The notes under the pieces are model-generated. The model saw only the letters and a list, made by a program, of their open reading frames with translations. It did no database searches and was not told the DNA's origin. From NCBI GenBank assembly GCA_030670615.1, contig DAOVBJ010000015.1:1-11531 (forward strand): DNA of 11,531 nt. The letters are read 5' to 3'. The translations under genes were made by a program, and so were the position numbers. Shown here in pieces: positions 5,589 through 11,531 of the stretch; the stretch's first letter is position 1, and every line of letters starts with the position of its first letter. Source of the DNA: Candidatus Bathyarchaeota archaeon. GTDB taxonomy: Archaea > Thermoproteota > Bathyarchaeia > RBG-16-48-13 > GCA-020355125.

Positions 5589-5738
5589 ATGATATGTTTT
5601 CATGAGCCAGTTCAAACGAGCAGTAAAGGTGTAAAATTTTTTCTCACGTTTGCAGACGGGAGGCTCACTTCACATGATATCAAGAAAGCGGAAGAAGCAT
5701 TAATTTTAGCCTGGGATGACATCTCGGTAGTGATCTAG
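5589..5738 (+). CDS. Possible 49-residue protein of unknown function
   Basis: ATG 5589 to TAG 5738. The second half is protein-like: KGVKFFLTFADGRLTSHDI followed by KKAEEALILAWDDISVVI, with the pattern of a strand pair and an amphipathic helix. The first 12 residues look less natural. A second ATG at 5602 in another frame gives MSQFKRAVKV, which would join smoothly to KFFLTF after a one-base shift, so this may be a frameshifted remnant. No Shine-Dalgarno or known family is seen. Confidence 0.27.
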   Translation: MICFHEPVQTSSKGVKFFLTFADGRLTSHDIKKAEEALILAWDDISVVI

Positions 5739-5784
5739 TTTGTGGGAAGGCCTTTGAAGTAGCTGTCTTTTTCACGTCCATATC

Positions 5785-5856
5785 ATAAATAATATTTATT
5801 GGAGTTATAGACATATGAGGCTGCGGCTACAATACATCAAACACGTGGTGGGGTGA
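5785..5856 (+). promoter_or_regulatory. Promoter and ribosome-binding site of the adenosine-specific kinase gene
   Basis: A palindromic AT element ATAAATA-A-TATTTAT (5785-5799) provides a TATA box, placing a start site near 5820. GTGGGGTGAT (5847-5856) contains the GGTGAT anti-16S match six bases before ATG 5863, a good ribosome-binding site that fixes the start. Confidence 0.5.
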
Positions 5857-5862
5857 TTTTGC

Positions 5863-6345
5863 ATGGAGTTGAAAGTGGTAAAGGTGGACAAGGTTGAGGG
5901 ATGTAATGTCATTTTAGGAATGGCTCATTTCATTAAGACTGTCGAGGATTTGTATGAGGCATTAGTGAATTCAGTTCCTAACATCAAGTTTGGACTCGCT
6001 TTCTGCGAGTCCTCCGGCCCATGCTTAGTTCGAAGTGAGGGAACGGATGAGGAATTGAAGAAAGTCGCTGAAAGAAATGCTTTAGCCTTATCCTGCGGTC
6101 ACTGTTTTATCATCTTCCTACGGAACGCCTTTCCAATCAATGTCTTGGGATGGATCAAGAAAGTCCCTGAAGTATGCACAGTATACGCTGCTACGGCGAA
6201 TCCTCTCGAGGTCATTGTTGTGGAAACGGAGCAGGGGCGAGGTGTGTTAGGCGTTGTTGATGGATTTAAAAGCGCTGGTATTGAAACAGAAAAGGAGGTT
6301 GAAGAGCGAAAGGCCTTCATTAGAAACATCAAGTACAAACTATGA
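5863..6345 (+). CDS. Adenosine-specific kinase family protein (PF04008 / DUF355)
   Basis: A 160-residue protein, full length for the PF04008 family. Conserved blocks are the N-terminal MELKVVKV, HFIKTVEDLYEAL (22-34), FGLAFCESSGPCLVR (43-57), CGHCFIIFLRNAFPINVL (78-95), ATANPLEVIV (110-119) and GRGVLGVVDG (125-134). The family is named from structural and ligand work on a Pyrobaculum homologue that binds adenosine nucleosides or nucleotides. Its cellular reaction is poorly defined, so kinase activity here is a family label rather than a proven function. The protein is cytosolic with no membrane segment. It is a single gene with its own promoter and a strong Shine-Dalgarno; neighbours give no metabolic clue. 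The cysteine-rich CGHC block is shared with homologues. Confidence 0.92.
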   Translation: MELKVVKVDKVEGCNVILGMAHFIKTVEDLYEALVNSVPNIKFGLAFCESSGPCLVRSEGTDEELKKVAERNALALSCGHCFIIFLRNAFPINVLGWIKKVPEVCTVYAATANPLEVIVVETEQGRGVLGVVDGFKSAGIETEKEVEERKAFIRNIKYKL

Positions 6346-6402
6346 TACAAACCATCTTCGCCCATCAATCTTTCACACTTGAATCCTCAATTGAGCTACG
6401 TG

Positions 6403-6435
6403 AAGAGGGAACCCTCTTACAATATCCACGTTTTT
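6403..6435 (+). terminator. Hairpin plus T-tract after the adenosine-specific kinase gene
   Basis: AAGAGGG-AA-CCCTCTT (6403-6418) is a perfect inverted repeat that can fold as a six-pair stem with a GAAC loop. A T5 tract follows at 6431-6435. It lies 58 bp after the stop codon, a suitable place for a terminator or a stable 3' end. Confidence 0.35.
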
Positions 6436-6666
6436 CGTCTAATTCACTCTTGTTCGAGAGTTGTGTTATCCAAACGAATATTTCCGCAACTATTACTCAT
6501 CAAAGGTCCGTAGAGCAGTTTAGGGTTATTATTTGACGAGTAAAGCACACCTTTTATTAATATTGTTTAGTACGGTTGAAGCCGTTTAAGTGAATCGATT
6601 GCTTTGAACAGTGTTCTATTAGCGTCTCCTTTTGGGAACAGTTTTTATTAACTGAAACGCAAAGGA

Positions 6667-6674
6667 TTTAAATA
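6667..6674 (+). promoter_or_regulatory. ssb promoter (TATA box)
   Basis: TTTAAATA is close to the archaeal box A consensus. A start site near 6695 would give a leader of about 40 nt containing GTGAG (6724-6728), seven bases before the TTG start. Confidence 0.55.
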
Positions 6675-6735
6675 ACATATTTAATTCTTCCTAGTTAACC
6701 TACACAAAAATTGTTTGGGAAGTGTGAGCTAAACA

Positions 6736-7182
6736 TTGTCCGAAAATGATAGAATTGGAACGAAGGAAGAAGTAGGGAATCTAAATCCAGGATCTCGTAG
6801 TTTAAACCTAACAGTGAAGGTTATATCGAAGAATCCTATAAGAGAAGTCGTCTCTCGAAGGGATGGTACGAGTCACAGGGTAACAGAGGCTTTAGTTGGA
6901 GACGAAACAGGTTCAATTCTTTTAACTCTGTGGGATGACACTATTGAAAGCGTCACTGACGGCGACGTAGTGGTCGTTAACAACGGATACATTAGGCTGT
7001 TTAGAGGATCAATGCGGTTAAACATTGGGCGCTTTGGAAGCCTCGAAGCATCGGAAGAGGACATCGAAAACGTGAATACCGAGAACAACATGTCCGACAA
7101 GCAATACGAACAAGAACGTAGATACTCTGGTTACAGACAATCCTATCAAAGTAGAGGGTATGGTGGCAGAAGAAACTATTAA
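6736..7182 (+). CDS. ssb: Single-stranded DNA-binding protein, crenarchaeal single-OB-fold type
   Basis: A 148-residue protein with one OB fold (residues about 12-105) and a flexible tail, the architecture of Sulfolobus SSB, also about 148 residues. VGNLNPGSRSLNLTVKVI (13-30) and ALVGDETGSILLTLWDD (52-68) align with the Sulfolobus protein's VGNL and EAIVGDETGRVKLTLW segments. The aromatic W66 and F89 are in positions used for base stacking in such folds. It coats single-stranded DNA in replication and repair. The tail (about 120-148) is rich in Tyr, Arg, Gly and Gln (YSGYRQSYQSRGYGGRRNY), unlike the acidic tip of bacterial SSB, and may be disordered and RNA- or protein-binding. The start is TTG at 6736, supported by the nearby GTGAG; no in-frame ATG is available before the conserved core. 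Confidence 0.9.
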   Translation: MSENDRIGTKEEVGNLNPGSRSLNLTVKVISKNPIREVVSRRDGTSHRVTEALVGDETGSILLTLWDDTIESVTDGDVVVVNNGYIRLFRGSMRLNIGRFGSLEASEEDIENVNTENNMSDKQYEQERRYSGYRQSYQSRGYGGRRNY

Positions 7183-7243
7183 CAACATTCACGACAATAG
7201 TGATTTAAGCGTTCTTTCTAAACACCACTTTTATTTTATAACC

Positions 7244-7251
7244 TTTTTTTT
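7244..7251 (+). terminator. T8 terminator after ssb
   Basis: A run of eight T on the plus strand 61 bp after the ssb stop, in a T-rich context, typical of archaeal intrinsic termination. Confidence 0.5.
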
Positions 7252-7350
7252 AATGAGAGAGGGTGGAGTCTGCCCTTCTTCATTTAATTACGTCAGAAGT
7301 TTTATTCAATGGCTTACCAGGAACCCAAAACTCTTTTATTCGCCATCGAA

Positions 7351-7383
7351 GTTAAGAGCTTAACCCTTGACGAACGGGTTAAG
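7351..7383 (+). promoter_or_regulatory. Overlapping inverted repeats in the lysS upstream region
   Basis: Three related arms lie 66-98 bp before the lysS ATG: GTTAAG (7351-7356), CTTAACCC (7359-7366) and GGGTTAAG (7376-7383). Arms 2 and 3 form a perfect 8-bp stem with a 9-nt loop. Arm 1 repeats part of arm 3 and is complementary to the same arm 2, so two pairings are mutually exclusive. At DNA level this could be an operator; a TATA-like CTTTTATT lies just upstream at 7332-7339. Whether it acts as DNA or RNA is unknown. Confidence 0.4.
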
Positions 7384-7448
7384 AAGAAAGAATGCGTAAG
7401 CTTAATCCATGTAATGTGTAGGTGAAACGTGCTGGAGAGATTTGACTG

Positions 7449-9038
7449 ATGCCCCGGAAGATTATTGGACATGGAACATGGTATGACAAGATGGCTCTCG
7501 ACGTAATACAGAAAGAGAAAAGGCTCAAGAGAGGATTGAGTCCGCTTAGGACTGAGAGCGGAATTGGCGCTTCAGGAATTCCTCACATCGGCAGTCTTGC
7601 AGACGCCACACGATCCCACGCGGTTTCTCTGGCCATAGAAAATCAGGGAGTTCCATCGGAGCTCATCGCCTTTTCAGACGATAAAGACGGTTTACGAAAG
7701 GTGCCAATAGGCTTTCCTTCTGACTTAAAGAAGTACCTTGGCTTTCCAGTTACCTCAATCCCAGATCCCTTCGGCAGTTGTCATAAGAGTTTTGGAGAAC
7801 ATGTTACCTCTCTCCTCTTGGAGGCTTTGGATGCGTGTAACATCCGGTTTCGCTTCATATCTGGCACCGACATCTATCGACGGGGTTTGTTGAACGAGCA
7901 GATTGAAGTATTATTAAAGAATTCGACAAAGGTTGGTGAAATTGTTAAAGAAGAAGTGGGACAGGAAAAGTATGTGGATGCACTTCCATACTTTCCTGTA
8001 TGCCAGAGATGCAGTCGAATATATACGACTAAAGCCTACGAGTTTCTCCCAGAAGAAAGCACAATTCTCTACGTCTGCGAAGGGATGGATATTGCGGGAA
8101 GCTGGATAGCGGGCTGTGGTCACAGGGGTGAAGTCGATTATCGCTTGGGAGAAGGAAAGCTGAGTTGGAAGGCTGGAGAATTTGCAGCGCGGTGGGCCGC
8201 TCTAGGAATAAGCTTTGAGGCCTATGGTAAAGACATCGCTGACTCCGTTCGGGTGAACGACCGGATCTGTAGAGAAGTCTTGGGCTTCGAGCCGCCTCTC
8301 CATGTTCAATACGAGGTTTTCTTGGATAAGAGTGGAAAGAAGATCTCGAAGTCTACAGGAAACGTCTTCACGCCGCAAGTCTGGTTCCGATATGGCTCAC
8401 CTCAATCCCTCCTCTTACTCACATTGAAACGTTTCACGGGAACTCGAACGCTATCCGTTGTTGATATACCTCAATATATGGACGAACTCGATGAGTTGGA
8501 GGACGAGTTTTTTGGAAAAAAGAGGACAACTGAATTAACAGATAAGTCCAAGCTTGCTGGTCTTTACCTGTATTGCTGGGGACTCAACCCCCCTAAATGT
8601 CCCGATGTCCACGTCCCCTATAACCTGCTCGTCCGCTTAGCGAAGGTGGCGCCTAAAGACTCCGAGATGGACTTCATCAAAGAAAAACTCCTCTCCTACG
8701 GGTACTCAGCGGACGCGAAGAGTGTGGAGTCCCGAATACGTTACGCCTTGAATTGGGTTAAAGACTTCGAGGAAGTCGAAGGGAGAAAAATAACCTTAAG
8801 TGAAGTAGAGATACAAGCCGTAGCTGAACTCATAACCATCTTGGAACTCGAAGAGGACGCCGATGCTGTGCAGGGGGCGATCTTCAAAACAGCCAGGAAA
8901 TACAAGTTAAAACCAAGACAGTTCTTCGAAATTCTATATACCGCTTTACTCGGTGTTCCTCGGGGCCCCCGGCTAGGACCATACGTCATTGATGTGGGCA
9001 GACAGAACGTGATTAAGGCGTTAAGGAAATTTGTCTAA
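7449..9038 (+). CDS. lysS: Lysyl-tRNA synthetase, class I
   Basis: A 529-residue class I (archaeal-type) LysRS that charges tRNA-Lys in the cytosol. The HIGH-type motif is IPHIGSL (44-50) and the KMSKS-type motif KISKS (298-302), within KKISKSTGNVFTP. Cys185, Cys188, Cys210 and Cys223/His225 form the expected zinc-ribbon insert. The C-terminal half (from about 340) is the helical anticodon-binding region. The N-terminus HGTWYDKMALDVI is typical, supporting ATG 7449. GGAGAG (7434-7439) lies nine bases upstream. This enzyme is unrelated to the class II LysRS of bacteria and eukaryotes. The leader carries inverted repeats. The gene ends 19 bp from the convergent cupin gene. Confidence 0.97.
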   Translation: MPRKIIGHGTWYDKMALDVIQKEKRLKRGLSPLRTESGIGASGIPHIGSLADATRSHAVSLAIENQGVPSELIAFSDDKDGLRKVPIGFPSDLKKYLGFPVTSIPDPFGSCHKSFGEHVTSLLLEALDACNIRFRFISGTDIYRRGLLNEQIEVLLKNSTKVGEIVKEEVGQEKYVDALPYFPVCQRCSRIYTTKAYEFLPEESTILYVCEGMDIAGSWIAGCGHRGEVDYRLGEGKLSWKAGEFAARWAALGISFEAYGKDIADSVRVNDRICREVLGFEPPLHVQYEVFLDKSGKKISKSTGNVFTPQVWFRYGSPQSLLLLTLKRFTGTRTLSVVDIPQYMDELDELEDEFFGKKRTTELTDKSKLAGLYLYCWGLNPPKCPDVHVPYNLLVRLAKVAPKDSEMDFIKEKLLSYGYSADAKSVESRIRYALNWVKDFEEVEGRKITLSEVEIQAVAELITILELEEDADAVQGAIFKTARKYKLKPRQFFEILYTALLGVPRGPRLGPYVIDVGRQNVIKALRKFV

Positions 9039-9057
9039 CCGATGAAGAACTTAGCTC

Positions 9058-9408
9058 TCATCCCATTTTTTCGAGGTAGTCTTCTCGCGGCGGGCTGAAG
9101 ACATCTAAGAACAAACCTTTCTCTGTTCCAATGACCTTGACACCGTGTCTCTCATTCGATGGTATAAAATAGGTCATTCCCTCTCGCACAACCACGCTCT
9201 CCTCTGCTCTCCGGAACTCCGCTTCTCCCCTTAAACAGATGCCCATCTGCTCATGAGGATGACTGTGTTCCGGAACCACCTCTCCCACCTCAATCTCGAC
9301 GAGGAAGAACATGAGCCGTTCACTCCACAACAAAATCTTCCCCGTGACACCCTTAAAGAAGGGGATTTCTAAACCATCTTTCAATTCAACAACCTTCAAC
9401 ATCAACAC
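9058..9408 (-). CDS. Small single-domain cupin protein
   Basis: A 116-residue cupin_2-type beta-barrel. Motif 1 is GEVVPEHSHPHEQMGICLRG (42-61), with metal-binding His48, His50 (and His52) and Gln54. Motif 2 is GMTYFIPSNERHGVKV (77-92), with His88. The HSHPHEQ form is common in small cupins of unknown function and does not predict a substrate; candidates range from sugar or acid binding to dioxygenase-like chemistry. The start ATG 9408 follows a GAGGCG element; Met3 is an alternative. It lies downstream of UPF0201 by 58 bp on the same strand, so it may be the last gene of that run. It converges on lysS. Confidence 0.88.
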   Translation of the reverse strand: MLMLKVVELKDGLEIPFFKGVTGKILLWSERLMFFLVEIEVGEVVPEHSHPHEQMGICLRGEAEFRRAEESVVVREGMTYFIPSNERHGVKVIGTEKGLFLDVFSPPREDYLEKMG

Positions 9409-9466
9409 GCCTCAACTGTTTCGCTACTTCGATCCTATCACGGTTTTGCGAATTCATGGGATACTG

Positions 9467-9886
9467 CTACTTGGAAGATTTGTCTCTAGATATGACTCTC
9501 GTGAGCCACTCAATTACTTCTTTTGGGTCATCACATCTCACTTTTACTTGTATCGGGCCGAGAGGTGATTCACCGAACGGGTCACAAAAGGAAATGCGTT
9601 GCGCGTAAGCAACCTGTTTTTTCAAGTAGAACGTAATGTAATTTCCCTGCGTTCCTCTCCGAAAAACCCTTCGAGCCGCAGCTAAGATCCTCTCCTGTCT
9701 GAGGCTACCATAAAACTCGGTCAAACCCTTTATTCCCTCCGTCGTCGCGACGAGAAGACTCTTCCGCCCTCCCGATCTGACGTCAATGGTAGCCACTGGG
9801 AAGAGGTTTGTAATAGCCTTCTTCACCTTTTCTAGGTCCTCGGTGGGATTCACTTCAACTTCCACAACGACTTGAATGTCATTCAC
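9467..9886 (-). CDS. UPF0201 family protein (COG1325, RNA-binding-like)
   Basis: A 139-residue archaeal protein of the UPF0201 (DUF54) family, sometimes described as exosome-associated or RNA-binding by its fold related to ribosomal protein L5. The family signature is SFCDPFGESPLGPIQV (99-114). The N-terminal strand VVVEVEVNPTEDLEKV (6-21) and RILAAARRVFRRG (66-78) are also typical. The start ATG 9886 overlaps the end of the UPF0200 gene by 8 bases, indicating translational coupling. In some archaea (as I recall, Archaeoglobus AF_1395) UPF0200 and UPF0201 are fused into one protein, so the two very likely act together. Biochemical function is unproven. Confidence 0.9.
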   Translation of the reverse strand: MNDIQVVVEVEVNPTEDLEKVKKAITNLFPVATIDVRSGGRKSLLVATTEGIKGLTEFYGSLRQERILAAARRVFRRGTQGNYITFYLKKQVAYAQRISFCDPFGESPLGPIQVKVRCDDPKEVIEWLTRVISRDKSSK

Positions 9887-10433
9887 GTAGATATTCCTCT
9901 AAAAACGTCCTCACTCTTTTCTTGAACTGTGTCAATGTCCCTTCACCATTGATTATGTGGTCTGCCATGACGATCGCTGATCCAAGTCCCACCATGAGTT
10001 CCCTCTCATCACGTAAGGCAAAAGTATGTCGGTTCATGGAATCATCGCTTCGTCCTCGTTTAAAGATCCGACGAAATCTCGTCTTTGGAGAGGCGTGGAT
10101 GGATAACAGTTCGAAGGTTGGATAATGCTTACGAAATTCTTCAACCTCCGCCAGACTCCTCACGCCTTCGATAATGATTGGACCACCACTACCTCCCGCA
10201 AGCTTTGCTATAGACCGTTTAGCCACAACGGCGGCGCCCTCTTCCTCCCGCATCTCAATCATGACACGCCCCAAATTTGTTGGCGTCAATTTCAGCCCTC
10301 TCCTAGCTGCCTCCTCTCGAACCGCATTGCCCATTACAACGATGGAAAAACCAATGGTCTTCCCTACGTCAGCAGCAACGCTTTTCCCCGAACCCGGCAT
10401 CCCAACGATGCCCAGAATCTTTAACCCAGTCAC
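9879..10433 (-). CDS. UPF0200 family P-loop NTPase (dephospho-CoA kinase-like, COG0237)
   Basis: A 184-residue nucleotide kinase-like protein. Walker A is GMPGSGKS (11-18). IIIEGVRS (86-93) provides the Walker B-like strand, and RRIFKRGRSDD (121-131) forms the lid region. The C-terminal ADHIINGEGTLTQF (157-170) is the usual end of the NMP-kinase fold, resembling dephospho-CoA kinase and adenylate kinase. The acceptor substrate is unknown. The start is GTG at 10433, chosen because GGAGG lies seven bases upstream (about 10441-10445) and it gives the normal short N-terminus. It is the first gene of a coupled pair with UPF0201; a TATA box at 10500 suggests its own promoter. Confidence 0.9.
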   Translation of the reverse strand: MTGLKILGIVGMPGSGKSVAADVGKTIGFSIVVMGNAVREEAARRGLKLTPTNLGRVMIEMREEEGAAVVAKRSIAKLAGGSGGPIIIEGVRSLAEVEEFRKHYPTFELLSIHASPKTRFRRIFKRGRSDDSMNRHTFALRDERELMVGLGSAIVMADHIINGEGTLTQFKKRVRTFLEEYLRE

Positions 10434-10499
10434 TCAATCGCCTCCTCCCATTCCAGAGATGCCTACGACAGACATTTGTATCCTTTCTTTTCGAGCAAC

Positions 10500-10507
10500 T
10501 TTATAAA
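10500..10507 (-). promoter_or_regulatory. Promoter of the UPF0200-UPF0201 pair
   Basis: TTTATAAA (self-complementary) reads on the minus strand as GGTTTATAAAG, a good archaeal TATA box. A start near 10478 leaves a leader of about 45 nt with the GGAGGAGG ribosome-binding site. It lies inside the 158-bp gap after the GGT-family gene, so the pair need not depend on read-through. Confidence 0.6.
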
Positions 10508-10591
10508 CCTACCAAACGCGGCTACTTAAAGACGGTTTATGTATGAAGTGGAAAACAGGTATGGATGGGACATTCGTTGCGTGAAGACGGG

Positions 10592-11531
10592 TCAGTATCC
10601 AATAGCACAGCCGTCTTTTCGAGGGTCAGAACCCGCGTAGAGGCAGCCCTGTTCATGGTCTGCAATGATTATTTGTCCACCACCAAACTGTGGTGAGAGG
10701 CGACTCACAACCTCTATCTGGTGACCTTTCTTCATCAGATTCTTCATCGTTGTAGGGGCGATGCTGTCTTCCAATAGGACTTTTTTTCCTTCTTCGAAGC
10801 GGAAGCGGGGGGCATCCAGTGCGTCTTGAGGACTCATGTGGAAGTTTACGATGTTTGAGGTCACTTGAAGGTGGCCTTGAGGCTGCATGTGACCCCCCAT
10901 GACGCCGAAGCTCATGAAGGGCTCTCCGTTTTTATACATCATCGCGGGTATGATTGTGTGGTAGGGTCGCTTCCGAGGCTCAAGACAGTTATGATGGGCT
11001 TCATCCAGATTAAACGATGCCCCCCTGTTTTGAAGAACGATGCCTGTGCCCTCGACCACGACTCCCGATCCAAAATTATGGTAAAGGCTATTGATGAATG
11101 AGATCATGTTTCGATCCTTGTCCACCACCGTTAAGTAGACTGTGTCTGAAGCTTTCATGAGCCCAAAAGAAGCCACCATGGCCTTATCAGTTATCCGTGC
11201 TCCCCTCTTTTGACAGTAGGTCTCAGAGATAAGTTGCTTGACAGGTATCTCCTGAAATCTTGGGTCCGTGATGAAGTGGTGACCGTCTGCGAAGGCGAGT
11301 TTCATGGACTCGATCATCGTGTGTAGATATTGTGAAGAGTTAAATTCGAACCCCTCTACATCGAAGTGGGAAGCGATCTTCAAGGCCTCCAAAGCGCAGA
11401 GGCCCTGGCCATTGGGAGGTAACTCATAGAGAGTGTGCCCCTTGTACTCGATGTTGATGGGGGTGACCCACTCCGGCTCGAACTCGCTGAAGTCCTCCGA
11501 CTCCATTATCCCCCCCTTATTCTCCAAGAAC
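10592..11531 (-). CDS. Gamma-glutamyltransferase family protein, C-terminal part (cut by window end)
   Basis: The last 312 or so residues of an Ntn-hydrolase of the GGT family; the frame continues beyond 11531, so the TTG at 11527 is internal and any signal peptide is out of view. The autoprocessing and nucleophile Thr is at 11143-11141, in SDTVYLTVVDKDRNMIS, aligning with E. coli GGT Thr391 at the start of the small subunit. FGSG, a PRKRPYHTIIPAM stretch, GVMGGHMQPQGH, APRF and the C-terminal SDPRKDGCAIGY follow in the usual order. The MGGxMQPQGH form, in place of the GGS oxyanion motif of E. coli GGT, is typical of GGT-like acylases and amidohydrolases (YwrD, HpxW types). The substrate may therefore be something other than glutathione. 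Classic GGT is exported or membrane-attached. Confidence 0.9.
   Translation of the reverse strand, partial: FLENKGGIMESEDFSEFEPEWVTPINIEYKGHTLYELPPNGQGLCALEALKIASHFDVEGFEFNSSQYLHTMIESMKLAFADGHHFITDPRFQEIPVKQLISETYCQKRGARITDKAMVASFGLMKASDTVYLTVVDKDRNMISFINSLYHNFGSGVVVEGTGIVLQNRGASFNLDEAHHNCLEPRKRPYHTIIPAMMYKNGEPFMSFGVMGGHMQPQGHLQVTSNIVNFHMSPQDALDAPRFRFEEGKKVLLEDSIAPTTMKNLMKKGHQIEVVSRLSPQFGGGQIIIADHEQGCLYAGSDPRKDGCAIGY

Larger units (their letters stand above)
5247..5862. other. Region between divergent eS30 and adenosine-specific kinase genes
   Basis: This 616-bp stretch has no confident gene. It holds the eS30 upstream signals (5252-5330), two weak plus-strand small ORFs (5282-5443 and 5589-5738, listed separately) and the promoter and ribosome-binding site of the next gene (5785-5856). 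No tRNA-like fold, CRISPR repeat or insertion element is seen. Its length is unusual for this compact region, so small or decayed genes are plausible. Confidence 0.5.
6346..6735. other. Intergenic region before ssb
   Basis: This 390-bp gap contains a 10-bp palindrome CTCAATTGAG (6386-6395), a hairpin-capable inverted repeat (6403-6418) and the ssb promoter (6667-6674). A 64-codon plus-strand frame (6342-6536) has low-complexity Ser/Thr/Ile composition, overlaps the previous stop and shows no motif; I take it as spurious. No RNA gene is recognised. Confidence 0.5.

Noticed and set aside
6342..6536. 64-codon plus-strand frame after the adenosine-specific kinase gene
   Set aside because: It overlaps the preceding stop and has no ribosome-binding site, Ser/Thr/Ile-rich composition and no family pattern.
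7160..7363. 67-codon plus-strand frame between ssb and lysS
   Set aside because: It starts inside the ssb tail, runs over the T8 terminator and ends in the lysS leader; composition is that of AT-rich noncoding DNA.
9922..10506. Three overlapping plus-strand frames opposite UPF0200
   Set aside because: They lie antisense to a well-supported P-loop gene and show no motif of their own.
11525..11527. TTG as the start of the GGT-family gene
   Set aside because: The codon upstream is open (Phe), and the protein seen is only the C-terminal part of a normally larger precursor, so the gene runs off the window.
1..11531. tRNA, rRNA, CRISPR array, transposase, attachment site or phage genes
   Set aside because: I found no cloverleaf with a TTCGA-type arm in the gaps, no regularly spaced repeats, and no transposase or integrase motif in any frame.

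Overview
This is a chromosomal stretch from an archaeon, most likely of the TACK group. The markers are a class I lysyl-tRNA synthetase, an Alba chromatin protein, ribosomal protein eS30 (found in crenarchaeal-type lineages and eukaryotes, absent from most Euryarchaeota), a Sulfolobus-type single-OB-fold SSB, archaeal UPF0200 and UPF0201 proteins, and TATA-box promoters with frequent TTG/GTG starts. Moderate GC with this mix suggests an uncultured lineage such as Bathyarchaeia; that placement is inference.

Layout. Positions 101-706 (+) encode an EngB-type GTPase. It converges on 914-2347 (-), a homocitrate-synthase-like enzyme with a C-terminal RAM (Lrp-type ligand-binding) domain. Behind that lies an Lrp/AsnC regulator, 2551-2982 (-), which resembles the lysine-responsive LysM type. 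Both promoters contain perfect inverted repeats, so a small amino-acid-biosynthesis regulatory unit is plausible. Positions 3471-4150 (+) encode a PHP-domain metallohydrolase whose N-terminus is split by an apparent one-base deletion. On the minus strand between 5246 and 4460 lie eS30, a broken CxxC zinc-ribbon gene and alba. Positions 5863-6345 (+) encode a PF04008 adenosine-specific kinase family protein, 6736-7182 (+) an SSB, and 7449-9038 (+) class I LysRS. LysRS converges with only 19 bp to spare on a minus-strand run of GGT-family hydrolase (cut by the window end), UPF0200 P-loop kinase-like protein, UPF0201 RNA-binding-like protein and a cupin. The UPF0200 and UPF0201 reading frames overlap by 8 bases.

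Most genes are housekeeping: translation (eS30, LysRS, EngB), DNA packaging and repair (Alba, SSB) and metabolism. There is no sign of a mobile element, CRISPR array, tRNA or rRNA. No obvious new multi-gene system is present. The more unusual observations are the enzyme/regulator pair that share a RAM domain and have palindromic promoters, two disrupted genes (PHP, zinc ribbon), several unlisted small ORFs, and an inverted-repeat leader before lysS.
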